Positions 27,590 through 36,261 of a stretch of DNA of 64,000 nucleotides are shown piece by piece. This DNA is from UBA7672 sp963784415 (GTDB lineage Bacteria > Pseudomonadota > Alphaproteobacteria > Caulobacterales > Hyphomonadaceae): the NCBI GenBank assembly GCA_963784415.1, contig CAWARK010000006.1, positions 1-64,000 on the forward strand, given 5' to 3'. How positions within the stretch are numbered: position 1 is the first letter of the stretch; each line of letters begins with the position of its first letter. The notes beneath the pieces were generated by a model. It ran no database searches and had not been told where the DNA came from. It saw nothing but the letters and a program-made list of their open reading frames with translations. The position numbers were made by a program, and so were the translations under genes.

Positions 27590-28384
27590 TTACTCCTGCA
27601 GCAACTCGATCTTCCTGAACTCTATCGGATTGCCCTCGCTCTGCAGCGAGATCGTGCCGCCCTCAAGCTTCAGATTCCCGCCAGCCGCCGCAACCAGCGG
27701 CTTCGAGTCCGCCATCTTGCCTTCCGGATCGAGCTGCACGTCCGAATAGACCATCGTCACCTTGCCGTTCACGAGCTGCGTCACTGTTCCGTCCTTCGCG
27801 ACGTCGATCTCGAAGGTGATCCACTGATCGTTGGGATCGGCCACGTATTTCGAGTTGATGCAGTGCGTCTTCTCGAGCTTGCCGTCGATCACGACGTGCG
27901 TGCCGGGCGAGCACATATTGCCGTTGAAACGTTCCTGCGCCGGCGCGGGGCCGAGCAGCTGCGCTTCGACCGAAACCGGGAAGCTGTCGCCAACGGCCAT
28001 GCCTTTGGGGTCCTGCCCGAAGATCATCACGCCGGAATTGGCTATGGCCCAGGCGGGCGTGTCGGCGGGGTGGGCGGAGAGGAAGCGGTATTCGAGGCGC
28101 AACTTCCATGCGCCGGTGAGCGGACGGTCGTAGAACAGATGGCCGAAGCGTTCACCGAACTGGTCGTATTTGTCATAGGATACGACGATGGCGCTATCGC
28201 GGACCCGGAAAGTGTCGCGATAGTTCTCGCCCAGCGGGAACCCGCGAATCTTGGGCGTCCAGCCATTCAGCGTCTTGCCGTCGAAAAGCGGCTGCCAGGT
28301 TTCGCCGCGTTGCGGCATTGAGGAACACGCGGCTGCGGCAACGGCCAAAAGCGCGACGGCAATCGATCGGATGGAGATATGCAC
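27590..28384 (-). CDS. DUF1080 (3-keto-disaccharide hydrolase domain) lipoprotein
   Basis: 264 residues from GTG 28384, which has a strong GGAGGGG upstream; the longer frame to 28507 would cover the promoter region. A signal ends in AVAAAAC, a lipobox. The concanavalin-like jelly-roll domain begins WQPLFDGKTLNGWTPK, and later has NSGVMIFGQDP, HVVIDGKLEKTHC and VNGKVTMVYSDVQLDPEG. Some members of this domain family (PF06439) hydrolyse 3-keto-glycosides; others are uncharacterised. Divergent from the MFS gene at 28510, sharing the 125-bp promoter region. Confidence 0.85.
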   Translation of the reverse strand: MHISIRSIAVALLAVAAAACSSMPQRGETWQPLFDGKTLNGWTPKIRGFPLGENYRDTFRVRDSAIVVSYDKYDQFGERFGHLFYDRPLTGAWKLRLEYRFLSAHPADTPAWAIANSGVMIFGQDPKGMAVGDSFPVSVEAQLLGPAPAQERFNGNMCSPGTHVVIDGKLEKTHCINSKYVADPNDQWITFEIDVAKDGTVTQLVNGKVTMVYSDVQLDPEGKMADSKPLVAAAGGNLKLEGGTISLQSEGNPIEFRKIELLQE

Positions 28385-28509
28385 GCGTTCGCCCCTCCTT
28401 CTTGCCCGCGCCCCGTGGACAGCGGCGGACTCGCGGGTAACACTCGATCCTAGAGTATCAACCGCGCGCTGGCGACAGACCAGCGGCGGGGGGCGGGAGG
28501 AAGACACAC

Positions 28510-29724
28510 GTGATTCAAGGTCGTCTGTTTTTGATGATGCTGCTGCAGCTCGCCATCTGGGGAGCGTATCAGCCCAAGCTGTTCCCCTATATGGGCCAGC
28601 TCGGCTTCGAGCCGTGGCAGATGTCGCTGGTGGGAAGCGCGTGGGGGATCGCCGCGATCATCGGCATCTTCTTCTCCAACCAGTTCGCCGACCGTAACTT
28701 CTCGGCCGAGCGCTTCCTGGCCGTCAGCAACATCATCGGCGGCATCGCCTTGCTCGGCTGCGCCTTCCTGACGGACTTCTGGCCATTCTTCGGCGCATTC
28801 CTCGTGTTCAGCGTGATGTATGTGCCGTCGATGTCGGTCGCCAACGCTCTGGCGTTCGCCAACCTGAAGGAGCCGGCCAAACAGTTCGGCACGATCCGGA
28901 TGGGCGGAACGATCGGCTGGATCCTGGTGAGCTGGCCGTTCGTGTTCCTGCTGACGGCGCATGCCGGGCCGGAACAGGTGCGGATGATCTTCGTGGTCGC
29001 CGCCATCGTCTCGTTCGTATTCGCAGCCTACAGCCTCACCCTGCCGCATACGCCGCCGAACCGCAGCGCGGCCGGAACCGATCCGCTGGCGTGGCGCAAG
29101 GCGATCACGCTGCTCGGCATTCCGTCCATCGCGGTGCTGTTTTTCGTCACCTTCATCGATAGCACGATCCATAACGGCTACTTCGTTATGGCCGACGGCT
29201 TCCTCACCAATCGCGTGGGCATCGACGCCAACCTTTCGATGATCGTGCTGAGCATCGGACAGGTCGCCGAAATCCTGACCATGTTCATCCTGGGCGCCGT
29301 GCTGATCCGGCTCGGCTGGAAAGCCACGATGATCATCGGCATTCTCGGCCACGGCGCACGCTTCCTGGTGTTCGCCTTCTTCCCCGACAGCGTGCCGACG
29401 ATCCTGGCGGTGCAGCTGCTGCATGGCATCTGCTACGCGTTCTTCTTCGCGACGGTTTACATCTTTGTCGATGCAGCGTTCCCGAAGGACGTGCGCTCCA
29501 GCGCGCAGGGCCTGTTCAACCTGCTGATCCTCGGCGTCGGCAACGTGGCGGCCAGCTTCCTCTTCCCGGCGCTGATGGCGCAGTGGACGGATCCGGCGAC
29601 CGGCGCTGTCGACTATCGCACGCTGTTCATGGTGCCAGCCGGCATGGCGGTTGTCGCCGTTCTGCTGCTGGCCCTGTTCTTCCGGCCCGCCGAGCGAGCG
29701 CCCGCGAGCGTTGCAGCCGCATGA
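28510..29724 (+). CDS. MFS transporter, nucleoside:H+ symporter-like family
   Basis: 404 residues, start GTG at 28510 with GGGAGGAAG upstream. About 12 predicted membrane helices. Conserved features include LQLAIWGAYQPKLFPYMGQLGF at the N-terminus, FSNQFADRNFSAERFLA after helix 2 and KQFGTIRMGGTIGWILVS. The family (NupG/XapB-like) transports nucleosides in enterobacteria. Members encoded beside DUF1080 and sugar-isomerase genes in environmental bacteria are likely sugar or glycoside importers. First of a five-gene rightward unit (28510-33681). Confidence 0.82.
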   Translation: MIQGRLFLMMLLQLAIWGAYQPKLFPYMGQLGFEPWQMSLVGSAWGIAAIIGIFFSNQFADRNFSAERFLAVSNIIGGIALLGCAFLTDFWPFFGAFLVFSVMYVPSMSVANALAFANLKEPAKQFGTIRMGGTIGWILVSWPFVFLLTAHAGPEQVRMIFVVAAIVSFVFAAYSLTLPHTPPNRSAAGTDPLAWRKAITLLGIPSIAVLFFVTFIDSTIHNGYFVMADGFLTNRVGIDANLSMIVLSIGQVAEILTMFILGAVLIRLGWKATMIIGILGHGARFLVFAFFPDSVPTILAVQLLHGICYAFFFATVYIFVDAAFPKDVRSSAQGLFNLLILGVGNVAASFLFPALMAQWTDPATGAVDYRTLFMVPAGMAVVAVLLLALFFRPAERAPASVAAA

Positions 29725-29748
29725 TGCAATTCGTAAAAGGAGCGTCCG

Positions 29749-30712
29749 ATGTTCGATCTCTCACGCCGCAGTTTCGTGCAGGGACTTTGCGCGGCTGGCG
29801 CGGCTAGTCCTATACTCGCCGCGTGCTCCACAACCGGGGGCACGTATTTCGAGCGCAAATCCGTGCCCATCGGCATTCAGCTCTATACGCTATCCGACAT
29901 GCTGGCGTCCGACCTTGAGGGCGCCATCGCCGCTGTCTCGCGCATTGGCTACGACACCGTCGAGACTGCCCTCCTACATGGGCAAGACGCCGGCCCAGCT
30001 GCGCGAGATTTTCACCCGCAACAACGTGAAGTGCACGAGCGCTCACATGGCCATGCGCCCCGGCACGGATGCCGAGCCCGGCCTGCGCGGCGATCTGTCG
30101 AAGGTGGCCGACGACATGCACACGCTGGGCGCCAGCCACGTCTACTGCCCCGCCATGGCAATCCCCGACGGTCTTGGCCTGACGCCGAATGCGGGCGAAG
30201 GCTATGCCTTCATCGTGCGCGTCGCCGCCGCCATGACGGAAGATCACTGGAAGCGCATCGCCGCCGAACTGTCGGATGTGGGCCGCAAGCTGAAGGCCAG
30301 CGGCATCGCGTTCGGTTATCACAACCACAATTTCGAGTTCGTGAAGGTCGGCAACCGCACCGGCTACGACATTCTCGTCGCGGAGAGCGATCCTGCGGCC
30401 GTGTCGTTCGAGCTGGATGTCGGCTGGGCCGCCGCCGCCGGGAACGACATTGTCGAACTGCTCGGCCGCCACTCGGGCCGCTACACCGGCATGCACGTAA
30501 AGGACATCAAGGCGTCCACCGTGCCGAACATCGCGCTCAAGATGGACCCTGCAGATATCGGCGCTGGCAAGCTTGACTGGAAAACGATCATTCCCGCTGG
30601 CTATGCGGCAGGCGTTCGCAACTACTTCCTCGAGCAGGAGCCGCCTTTCGACAAGCCGCGGGTGGAGTCTGCCGAGATTGGCTATAAGTACCTCAGCACG
30701 CTCGTCGTCTGA
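29749..30712 (+). CDS. Sugar-phosphate isomerase/epimerase-type TIM barrel, Tat lipoprotein, frameshifted
   Basis: About 320 residues when repaired. Strong AAGGAG before ATG 29749. The N-terminus LSRRSFVQGLCAAGAA is a twin-arginine signal with a lipobox ending PILAAC, so the enzyme is likely periplasmic and anchored. An xylose-isomerase-like barrel follows: VPIGIQLYTLSDML, GYHNHNFEF, SFELDVGWAAAAG, YTGMHVKDIK, FLEQEPPF, with the metal-binding Glu/His/Asp pattern. The frame changes near 29967-29980 (GYDTVETAL continues PSYMGKTPAQLREIF). In 3-keto-glycoside pathways such proteins cleave or isomerise keto-sugars; that role is inferred. Confidence 0.8.
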
Positions 30713-30721
30713 GGACTTGCA

Positions 30722-31781
30722 ATGAAGACCATGAAGGGGCCCGGCATCTTCCTCGCGCAATTCGTGGGGCCGGATGCGCCGTTCAATTCGCTGCCTACGA
30801 TCGCGAAGTGGGCGGCGGACAAAGGCTTTATCGGCGTCCAGATTCCGACCACCGAGAAGTCGCTGTTCGACCTCCGCAAGGCGGCGGAGAGCGATGCCTA
30901 CTGCGACGAGGTCAAAGGCATCCTGAAAGACGCCGGCATCGTCATCACCGAACTGTCGACCCATCTGCAGGGTCAGCTGGTAGCCGTACATCCGGCCTAC
31001 GACACACTGTTCGACGCGTTTGCGCCGGAACGTGTGCGCGGCAATCCGAGCGCGCGGCAGGAATGGGCAGTCGACCAGGTGAAGCTCGCAGCGAAGGCGT
31101 CGCGGCGACTGGGTCTGGACGCCAGCGTGACATTCTCGGGCTCACTGGCGTGGCCCTACTTCTTTCCCTGGCCCCAGCGCCCGCCCGGCCTCTTCGAAAC
31201 GGCGTTTGAAGAACTGGCGAAACGGTGGAAGCCGATCCTCGATGCTTACGAGGATGCTGGCGTCGATCTTTGCTACGAGATCCATCCGAGCGAAGACCTG
31301 TTCGACGGCACGACGTTCGAGATGTTCCTCGACCGCGTGAAAGGCCACAGGCGCGCCAACATCCTGTTCGACCCGAGCCACTTCGTCCTGCAGCAGCTGA
31401 ACTATCTCGAATACATCGACCTGTATCACGAGCGCATCAAGATGTTCCACGTCAAAGGACGCGGAGTTCAATCCGACTGGCCGCCAAGGCGTCTATTCGG
31501 GCTACGCGCCGTGGCTGGAGCGCGCCGGACGGTTCCGTTCGGTCGGCGATGGTCAGGTGGATTTCAAGGGAATCTTCTCGAAGCTCGCTGGCTATGACTA
31601 CGAAGGCTGGGCCGTGCTGGAGTGGGAGTGCTGCATCAAGCATCCGGAAGACGGCGCACGCGAAGGCGCGCAGTTCATCCGCGACAACATAATCCGCGTG
31701 ACGCCACGCGCGTTCGACGATTTCGCCGCAAGCGGCACGGATGAAAAAGCCAACCGACGCCTGCTGGGCCTCGACCGGTGA
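30722..31781 (+). CDS. Sugar-phosphate isomerase/epimerase-type TIM barrel (cytoplasmic), frameshifted
   Basis: About 352 residues when repaired. No signal peptide, so probably cytoplasmic, unlike the preceding barrel. Motifs: GIFLAQFVGPDAPFNSLPTI, CYEIHPSEDLFDGTTFEMF, ILFDPSHFVLQQL, KMFHVKDAEF. One extra A in the AAA run at about 31454-31456 breaks the frame: FHVKGRG should read FHVKDAEFNPTG and continue to LEWECCIKHPEDGAREGA. The next gene starts inside its stop codon region (GTGA). Substrate unknown; likely a keto-sugar or aldose. Confidence 0.8.
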
Positions 31782-32914
31782 GGCGTCTGCGCCTTGGCAT
31801 GGTCGGCGGCGGCGAAGGCGCGTTCATTGGCGGCGTGCACCGCATGGCGGCGCGGCTCGACGGGCACTGGGACCTTGTCGCCGGCAACTTCCAGTCGGAC
31901 CCGCAGAAGTCTGTCGCTTTCGGCCTGAGCCAAGGCCTTACCGCCGATCGCGCTTATGCAGATTTCCGCACCATGGCGGCGAGCGAAGCGAAGCGCGCGG
32001 ATCGGATCGATGCGGTTTCAATCGTGACGCCCAACTCGACACACCACGCAATTGCGCGCGAATTTCTGCTCGCGGGCATTCCGGTGATCTGCGACAAGCC
32101 GATGACCATCACGCTGAAGCACGCAGAGGATCTCGCGGCGCTGACGCGCGAGACCGGCCTGCCTTTCATCCTGACACACAACTATTCCGGATATCCTATG
32201 GCGCGTCAGGCGCGCGCGATGATCGAGGCCGGCGAACTCGGCGCGATCCGCGTCGTGCAGGTCGAATATGCGCAGGACTGGCTCGCCACCGACCAGAAGG
32301 GCAACAAGCAGGCGGACTGGCGCGGCGATCCTGCGAAGGCCGGGCCCGGCGGTGCGCTGGGCGATATCGCGACGCATGCTTTCCAGCTGGCAGAGTTCGT
32401 CACAGGCCTGAAGGCAGAGACGATCTCCTCGGATCTGTCGACCTTCGTCGCGGGCCGCAAGGTTGATGACAATGTGAACGTCATGATGCGCTTCGGCGGC
32501 GCAGCGAAAGGCATGTTGTGGGCGAGCCAGGTCGCGACCGGATCGGCCAACGGGCTGAAGTTGCGCGTGTTCGGCGACAAGGGCGGCATCGAGTGGGCGC
32601 AGGAGACGCCAGAGACGCTTCTGTTCACGCCACTGGGCGAACAGCAACGCATCATCCGCCGCGGCGGCGCCGGCGTCTCGAAGATGGCGACACTGGCGAC
32701 ACGCATTCCCGGCGGCCACCCGGAGGGCTATCTGGAAGGCTTCGCGCAGATTTATACCGATGCGGCGGAGCTCGTGCGGGCTCATCAGGAGAAGCGCGCG
32801 CCAAGCCCCTGCTCGCTTCAGGCGCCGGGCGTGGCCGACGGCGTGCGCGGTGTGAAATTCATCGAGGCGGCCATCGCCTCGAACGGTAACAACGGCGCGT
32901 GGACGCCGGTTTGA
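31778..32914 (+). CDS. Gfo/Idh/MocA-family NAD(P)-dependent sugar oxidoreductase
   Basis: 378 residues, start GTG at 31778 overlapping the previous stop. The Rossmann motif GMVGGGEGAFIGGVHR is followed by SIVTPNSTHH, the EKP-like motif as ICDKPM, and the catalytic-region GGALGDIATHAFQL. Members oxidise or reduce sugar ring hydroxyls. In known 3-keto-sugar routes a Gfo/Idh/MocA enzyme reduces the released 3-keto-glucose to glucose. Translation coupling to the isomerase supports a shared pathway. Confidence 0.85.
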   Translation: MRRLRLGMVGGGEGAFIGGVHRMAARLDGHWDLVAGNFQSDPQKSVAFGLSQGLTADRAYADFRTMAASEAKRADRIDAVSIVTPNSTHHAIAREFLLAGIPVICDKPMTITLKHAEDLAALTRETGLPFILTHNYSGYPMARQARAMIEAGELGAIRVVQVEYAQDWLATDQKGNKQADWRGDPAKAGPGGALGDIATHAFQLAEFVTGLKAETISSDLSTFVAGRKVDDNVNVMMRFGGAAKGMLWASQVATGSANGLKLRVFGDKGGIEWAQETPETLLFTPLGEQQRIIRRGGAGVSKMATLATRIPGGHPEGYLEGFAQIYTDAAELVRAHQEKRAPSPCSLQAPGVADGVRGVKFIEAAIASNGNNGAWTPV

Positions 32915-32925
32915 GGGAGACTGCG

Positions 32926-33681
32926 ATGCGGTTTGCGACGGGATTGATGACTGCGGCGCTGATGCTGGCTGCGTGCGGCGAGCCGAAACCCGCGATCAAA
33001 GTCGATACGCCTCTTCCACCACCACCAGCAGGAACTGAGCCCGCCCAATTGAACCTGTCGCAGGCGGATGAGGCGGCCGGATGGAAGCTCCTCTTCAACG
33101 GCACGGACCTAACCGGCTGGAAGGGCTACAAGAAGGATGCGCCGGGGGCTGCGTGGAAGGTGGAAGATGGCACGCTCGCGCTCACGGCCGGTGGCGCGGG
33201 CGACCTAATGACGGTCGACGAATACGGCCCGTTCGAGCTGTCGCTGGAATGGAAGATCTCGCCCGGCGGCAATAGCGGCATCATCTACCTCGTCAACGAA
33301 GTCGATGGCGCGGACAACACGTACAACACCGGCCCCGAAATGCAGGTGCTGGATAATGACGGCCATGCCGACGGCAAGTTCCCCACGCACCGCGCCGGCG
33401 CGCTTTATGATTTCGAAACGCCGCCGGATGGCGCTGTGAAGCCGGTGGGCGAGTGGAACGAAGCGACCGTGCGCTTCACCGGCAGCGAGATCGAACACTG
33501 GCTCAACGGCAAGCTGGTGTCGGAATCGAGCTACGGCGACGATGCTTGGAAGAAGAAGGTCGCTGCATCGAAGTTCAAGCAGTGGCCGCTGTTCGGCACC
33601 TTCGCCAAGGGCCACATCGCCCTGCAGGACCATGGCAATCAGGTCTGGTACCGCAACATCAAGATCCGGCCGATCCAATAG
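32926..33681 (+). CDS. DUF1080 (3-keto-disaccharide hydrolase domain) lipoprotein
   Basis: 251 residues from ATG 32926, with GAGGGAGA upstream. Signal with lipobox ending LMLAAC, then a Pro-rich linker (PLPPPPAGTEP). The jelly-roll domain has WKLLFNGTDLTGWKGYKK, SPGGNSGIIYLVNE, PEMQVLDNDGHADGKFPTHR, HWLNGKLVSES and NQVWYRNIKIRPI. This is the classic form of PF06439, more typical than the copy at 27590. Last gene of the rightward unit, closed by a strong terminator. Confidence 0.88.
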   Translation: MRFATGLMTAALMLAACGEPKPAIKVDTPLPPPPAGTEPAQLNLSQADEAAGWKLLFNGTDLTGWKGYKKDAPGAAWKVEDGTLALTAGGAGDLMTVDEYGPFELSLEWKISPGGNSGIIYLVNEVDGADNTYNTGPEMQVLDNDGHADGKFPTHRAGALYDFETPPDGAVKPVGEWNEATVRFTGSEIEHWLNGKLVSESSYGDDAWKKKVAASKFKQWPLFGTFAKGHIALQDHGNQVWYRNIKIRPIQ

Positions 33682-33703
33682 GTCCAACCGACTGACAAAG
33701 AAG

Positions 33704-33735
33704 AAGCCGGGAGAGCCACGCTCTCCCGGCTTTTT
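33704..33735. terminator. Strong rho-independent terminator, probably bidirectional
   Basis: AAGCCGGGAGAGC (33704-33716) pairs perfectly with GCTCTCCCGGCTT (33720-33732) around a 3-base loop and is followed by a T run to 33735. A-rich bases on the left side allow function in the minus direction as well. It separates the converging units ending at 33681 and 33758. Confidence 0.92.
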
Positions 33736-33757
33736 GCTATGCGCCTAGAGGCTGTTG

Positions 33758-34423
33758 TTACGGCGCGGTGTAGGTTAGTCCCATCTTCTCGATCACGCCC
33801 TTGATGTGAGCCAGCGCTTCGGGCGTCGGGCCGGGATAATCGCCCGTGCCCGGCGTATTGCCCATGTATCCGACATCGGCCCAGCCCTCGCGTGTGGTGT
33901 AGAACGCGCCCAGCGTCAGCGACCGCATGCGGCCGAAGAATTCCGCAGGCTTCTCGAGGCCCGGTTTCACCTTGGCCTTGAAGGCGATGTCGTCGAGGAT
34001 CTTCTTCTGCGCCGAGCTATCGGCATTCGTGAACGGCACGCCGTTACGCACCTTCGACTCGTTATCCAGCCAGGCAAGCCCCGGGATGATCAGCTGCCGA
34101 TCCGTGTTCTGGTCAGGATAAGGCGCGCTCACCCACTCATTGATGAAGGCCGGCACGCCCACCTTTGAGGGCGCAGGAATGTCGCCTTCACCGGGCAGGA
34201 TCAAGTCCGCCAGTTCCGCCGTGATCGCCAGCTCGGCCGCCGTCATGGTCAGCGGCCACGGCACGCTGATGTTGGCAAAGTCGATATCCTTGCCAAGGCC
34301 CTTGGCCTTGATGGCTTCGACTTCAGCCCACGATATGCCCTTGGCGCCATCGCCACACGCGGCGAGCTGGCCCGCGGCCATCGCTCCGGCCAGCCATTTC
34401 AGCGTCACGCGCCGGTCGATCAT
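33758..34423 (-). CDS. Gluconate 2-dehydrogenase subunit 3-family lipoprotein (second GMC partner)
   Basis: 221 residues. MIDRRVTLKWLAGAMAAG gives a twin-arginine signal with lipobox ending QLAAC. Family features: LTMTAAELAITAELADLILP, KVGVPAFINEWVSAP, FGRMRSLTLGAFYTTREGW. It follows the second GMC gene (34464-36146) by 40 bases, the same pairing as at 23565/25313 but diverged in sequence. Likely carries its GMC partner to the periplasm. Confidence 0.85.
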   Translation of the reverse strand: MIDRRVTLKWLAGAMAAGQLAACGDGAKGISWAEVEAIKAKGLGKDIDFANISVPWPLTMTAAELAITAELADLILPGEGDIPAPSKVGVPAFINEWVSAPYPDQNTDRQLIIPGLAWLDNESKVRNGVPFTNADSSAQKKILDDIAFKAKVKPGLEKPAEFFGRMRSLTLGAFYTTREGWADVGYMGNTPGTGDYPGPTPEALAHIKGVIEKMGLTYTAP

Positions 34424-34463
34424 GACAATCGAAGAGGTCTTCTGTGTTGGTCATCATCCCCTC

Positions 34464-36146
34464 CTACAGCTCGCCCTTGCGCAGGCGCGTAGCGATACTG
34501 TCCGCAGAGCGCATGGCGAGCGTCATGATCGTGATTGTCGGATTCTTGTGCGCCTTCGAAGCGAACACGGATCCGTCGGCAAGATAGAGATTGTCGACGT
34601 CCCACGTCTTGCCGAACTGGTTGACGACAGAGTCCCGGGCATCCTTGCCCATGCGGGCCGTGCCGACCTCGTGAATGATCTCGCCGCCCTTGGAGATGGC
34701 CTTTGCGGGTTCATCCGGCTCGGCCGCGAGCGTACCGCCGAGCTTGTCGATCAGCTCTTTCATGGACTTCTGGAAGTGCTTCACCTGATTGAGTTCGTGT
34801 TCGGACCAGGCGAACGAGAATTTCAGGACCGGAATGCCGAACTTGTCCTTCGTGTTACCGTCGATCTCGCAATAGGATTTTGCGTTCGGGATCATCTCGC
34901 CGCGCTGGGTAAAATTGATACGCGAGCCGTAGCGGCGTTTCACGTCAGAGCGCAGGCTGGAACCGTACCCATCAAGGCCGCTGCCGACGCCGAGGCCCGG
35001 ATCACCGAAGCTGCCGCCGATCTCGACGTGATAGCCGCGCGGCGTGTCGACTTCGCCTTTCGCGATCTTCTGATAATCCCAGAACGGAATGTAGGCATGG
35101 AGGCCCATCGCACCGTCTTCGTTGTACCGCGGGCGGCCTTCGAGCTGCGGGAAGTAAGCGTTGACGCTGGAGCCAACCGTATCCAGCAAGTTGCGGCCAA
35201 CCTGTCCGCTCGAATTGGCGAGGCCTTCGGCGCGGCCATTGGGCTTGGAGTTCAACAGGATGCGCGCCGTTTCGCCCGTCGACGCGGCTACGATCACCAC
35301 GCGTCCCTTGGCCTCGCGATGCTCGCCCGACGCCTTGTCGATGTAGCGAACGCCTGTGGCCTTGCCCGACGCATCGAGCACGATTTCATAGACCATGGCG
35401 CCCGTCGCGATAGTCAGCTTGCCAGTCGCCTTGGCCCACGGGATCAGTGAGGTCGTCGTCTGGAATGCCGCGCCGATGCCGCATCCACGTCCACAGCTCG
35501 ACGCCCAGTAGCACGGCGAGCGCTCATCGATCTTCTTGGTCAGCACAGCGCGGCGCGCCGGCACAACCGGAATGCCGATCGCATCGCCGCCAGCCTTCAG
35601 GAAGGTTTCCCACGTGCGAAATTTTGGCGGCGTCTGCAGCACGCCCGGCCCAGAGCTCGGATGGTTTTCAAGTCCGGTGTTCGTCCCATAGACGCCCACC
35701 AGCTTCTCGGTCTTGTCATACCAGGGCGCGAGATCCTCGTACTTCAGCGGCCAGTCGACGCCGAGCCCGTCGCGCGTCTTGGGCATGAAGTCGTACGGGC
35801 CCATGCGGAACGAGTTGCGCGCCCAGTGATTGGTGCGCCCGCCCAGCATCCGGCTGCGCCACCACACAAATTCCGAGCCCTCGGCCTTGGTGTAAGGCTC
35901 GCCCGGCATCTCCCAACCGCCGTCCACCGTTGCATCGTAGTAGCCGAACTCCTTGTCCGGCGTGCCCGTACCACGCAGCGGCGCTTCCATCGCCATGTTC
36001 AGCATCGGCGCTTCGTCGGGGTTGTAGTCGCGCCCCGCCTCCAGCATCAGCACGGTGGCGCCGGCCTTGGTCAGCACCCAGGCCGCCATCGCGCCCCCGG
36101 CGCCTGAACCAACGACGACTGCATCATGTGGATCGTTTGGCGTCAT
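34464..36146 (-). CDS. GMC-family FAD oxidoreductase (second copy)
   Basis: 560 residues from ATG 36146 (MTPNDPHDAVVVGSGAGGAM); the frame extends to 36215 but the extra residues lack family character. FAD motif VVVGSGAGGAMAAWVL, MLGGRTNHWARNSFR, Cys-rich CYWASSCGRGCGIGAAF, HEVGTARMGKDARDS and C-terminal SKAHKNPTITIMTLAMRSAD, where H and N mark the expected catalytic pair. No signal peptide. Divergent from the MaoC-like gene, convergent with the sugar unit across the terminator. Confidence 0.87.
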   Translation of the reverse strand: MTPNDPHDAVVVGSGAGGAMAAWVLTKAGATVLMLEAGRDYNPDEAPMLNMAMEAPLRGTGTPDKEFGYYDATVDGGWEMPGEPYTKAEGSEFVWWRSRMLGGRTNHWARNSFRMGPYDFMPKTRDGLGVDWPLKYEDLAPWYDKTEKLVGVYGTNTGLENHPSSGPGVLQTPPKFRTWETFLKAGGDAIGIPVVPARRAVLTKKIDERSPCYWASSCGRGCGIGAAFQTTTSLIPWAKATGKLTIATGAMVYEIVLDASGKATGVRYIDKASGEHREAKGRVVIVAASTGETARILLNSKPNGRAEGLANSSGQVGRNLLDTVGSSVNAYFPQLEGRPRYNEDGAMGLHAYIPFWDYQKIAKGEVDTPRGYHVEIGGSFGDPGLGVGSGLDGYGSSLRSDVKRRYGSRINFTQRGEMIPNAKSYCEIDGNTKDKFGIPVLKFSFAWSEHELNQVKHFQKSMKELIDKLGGTLAAEPDEPAKAISKGGEIIHEVGTARMGKDARDSVVNQFGKTWDVDNLYLADGSVFASKAHKNPTITIMTLAMRSADSIATRLRKGEL

Positions 36147-36261
36147 GACGTTGCGTGCCTCCCGTATTCTTGCCGGCACACTATCGCAGACGGACAGGTT
36201 GTCGACAGCCTGCACGGCCTCCCCGCTCGACCAGCGACCAACTGTGGCCTAACCTCTACGC

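Noticed and set aside
31454..31456. Programmed ribosomal frameshifting as explanation for broken genes
   Set aside because: Shifts occur in many unrelated genes in both genomes, at different sequence contexts and in both directions, without slippery-site plus pseudoknot structure. Sequencing indels explain them better.
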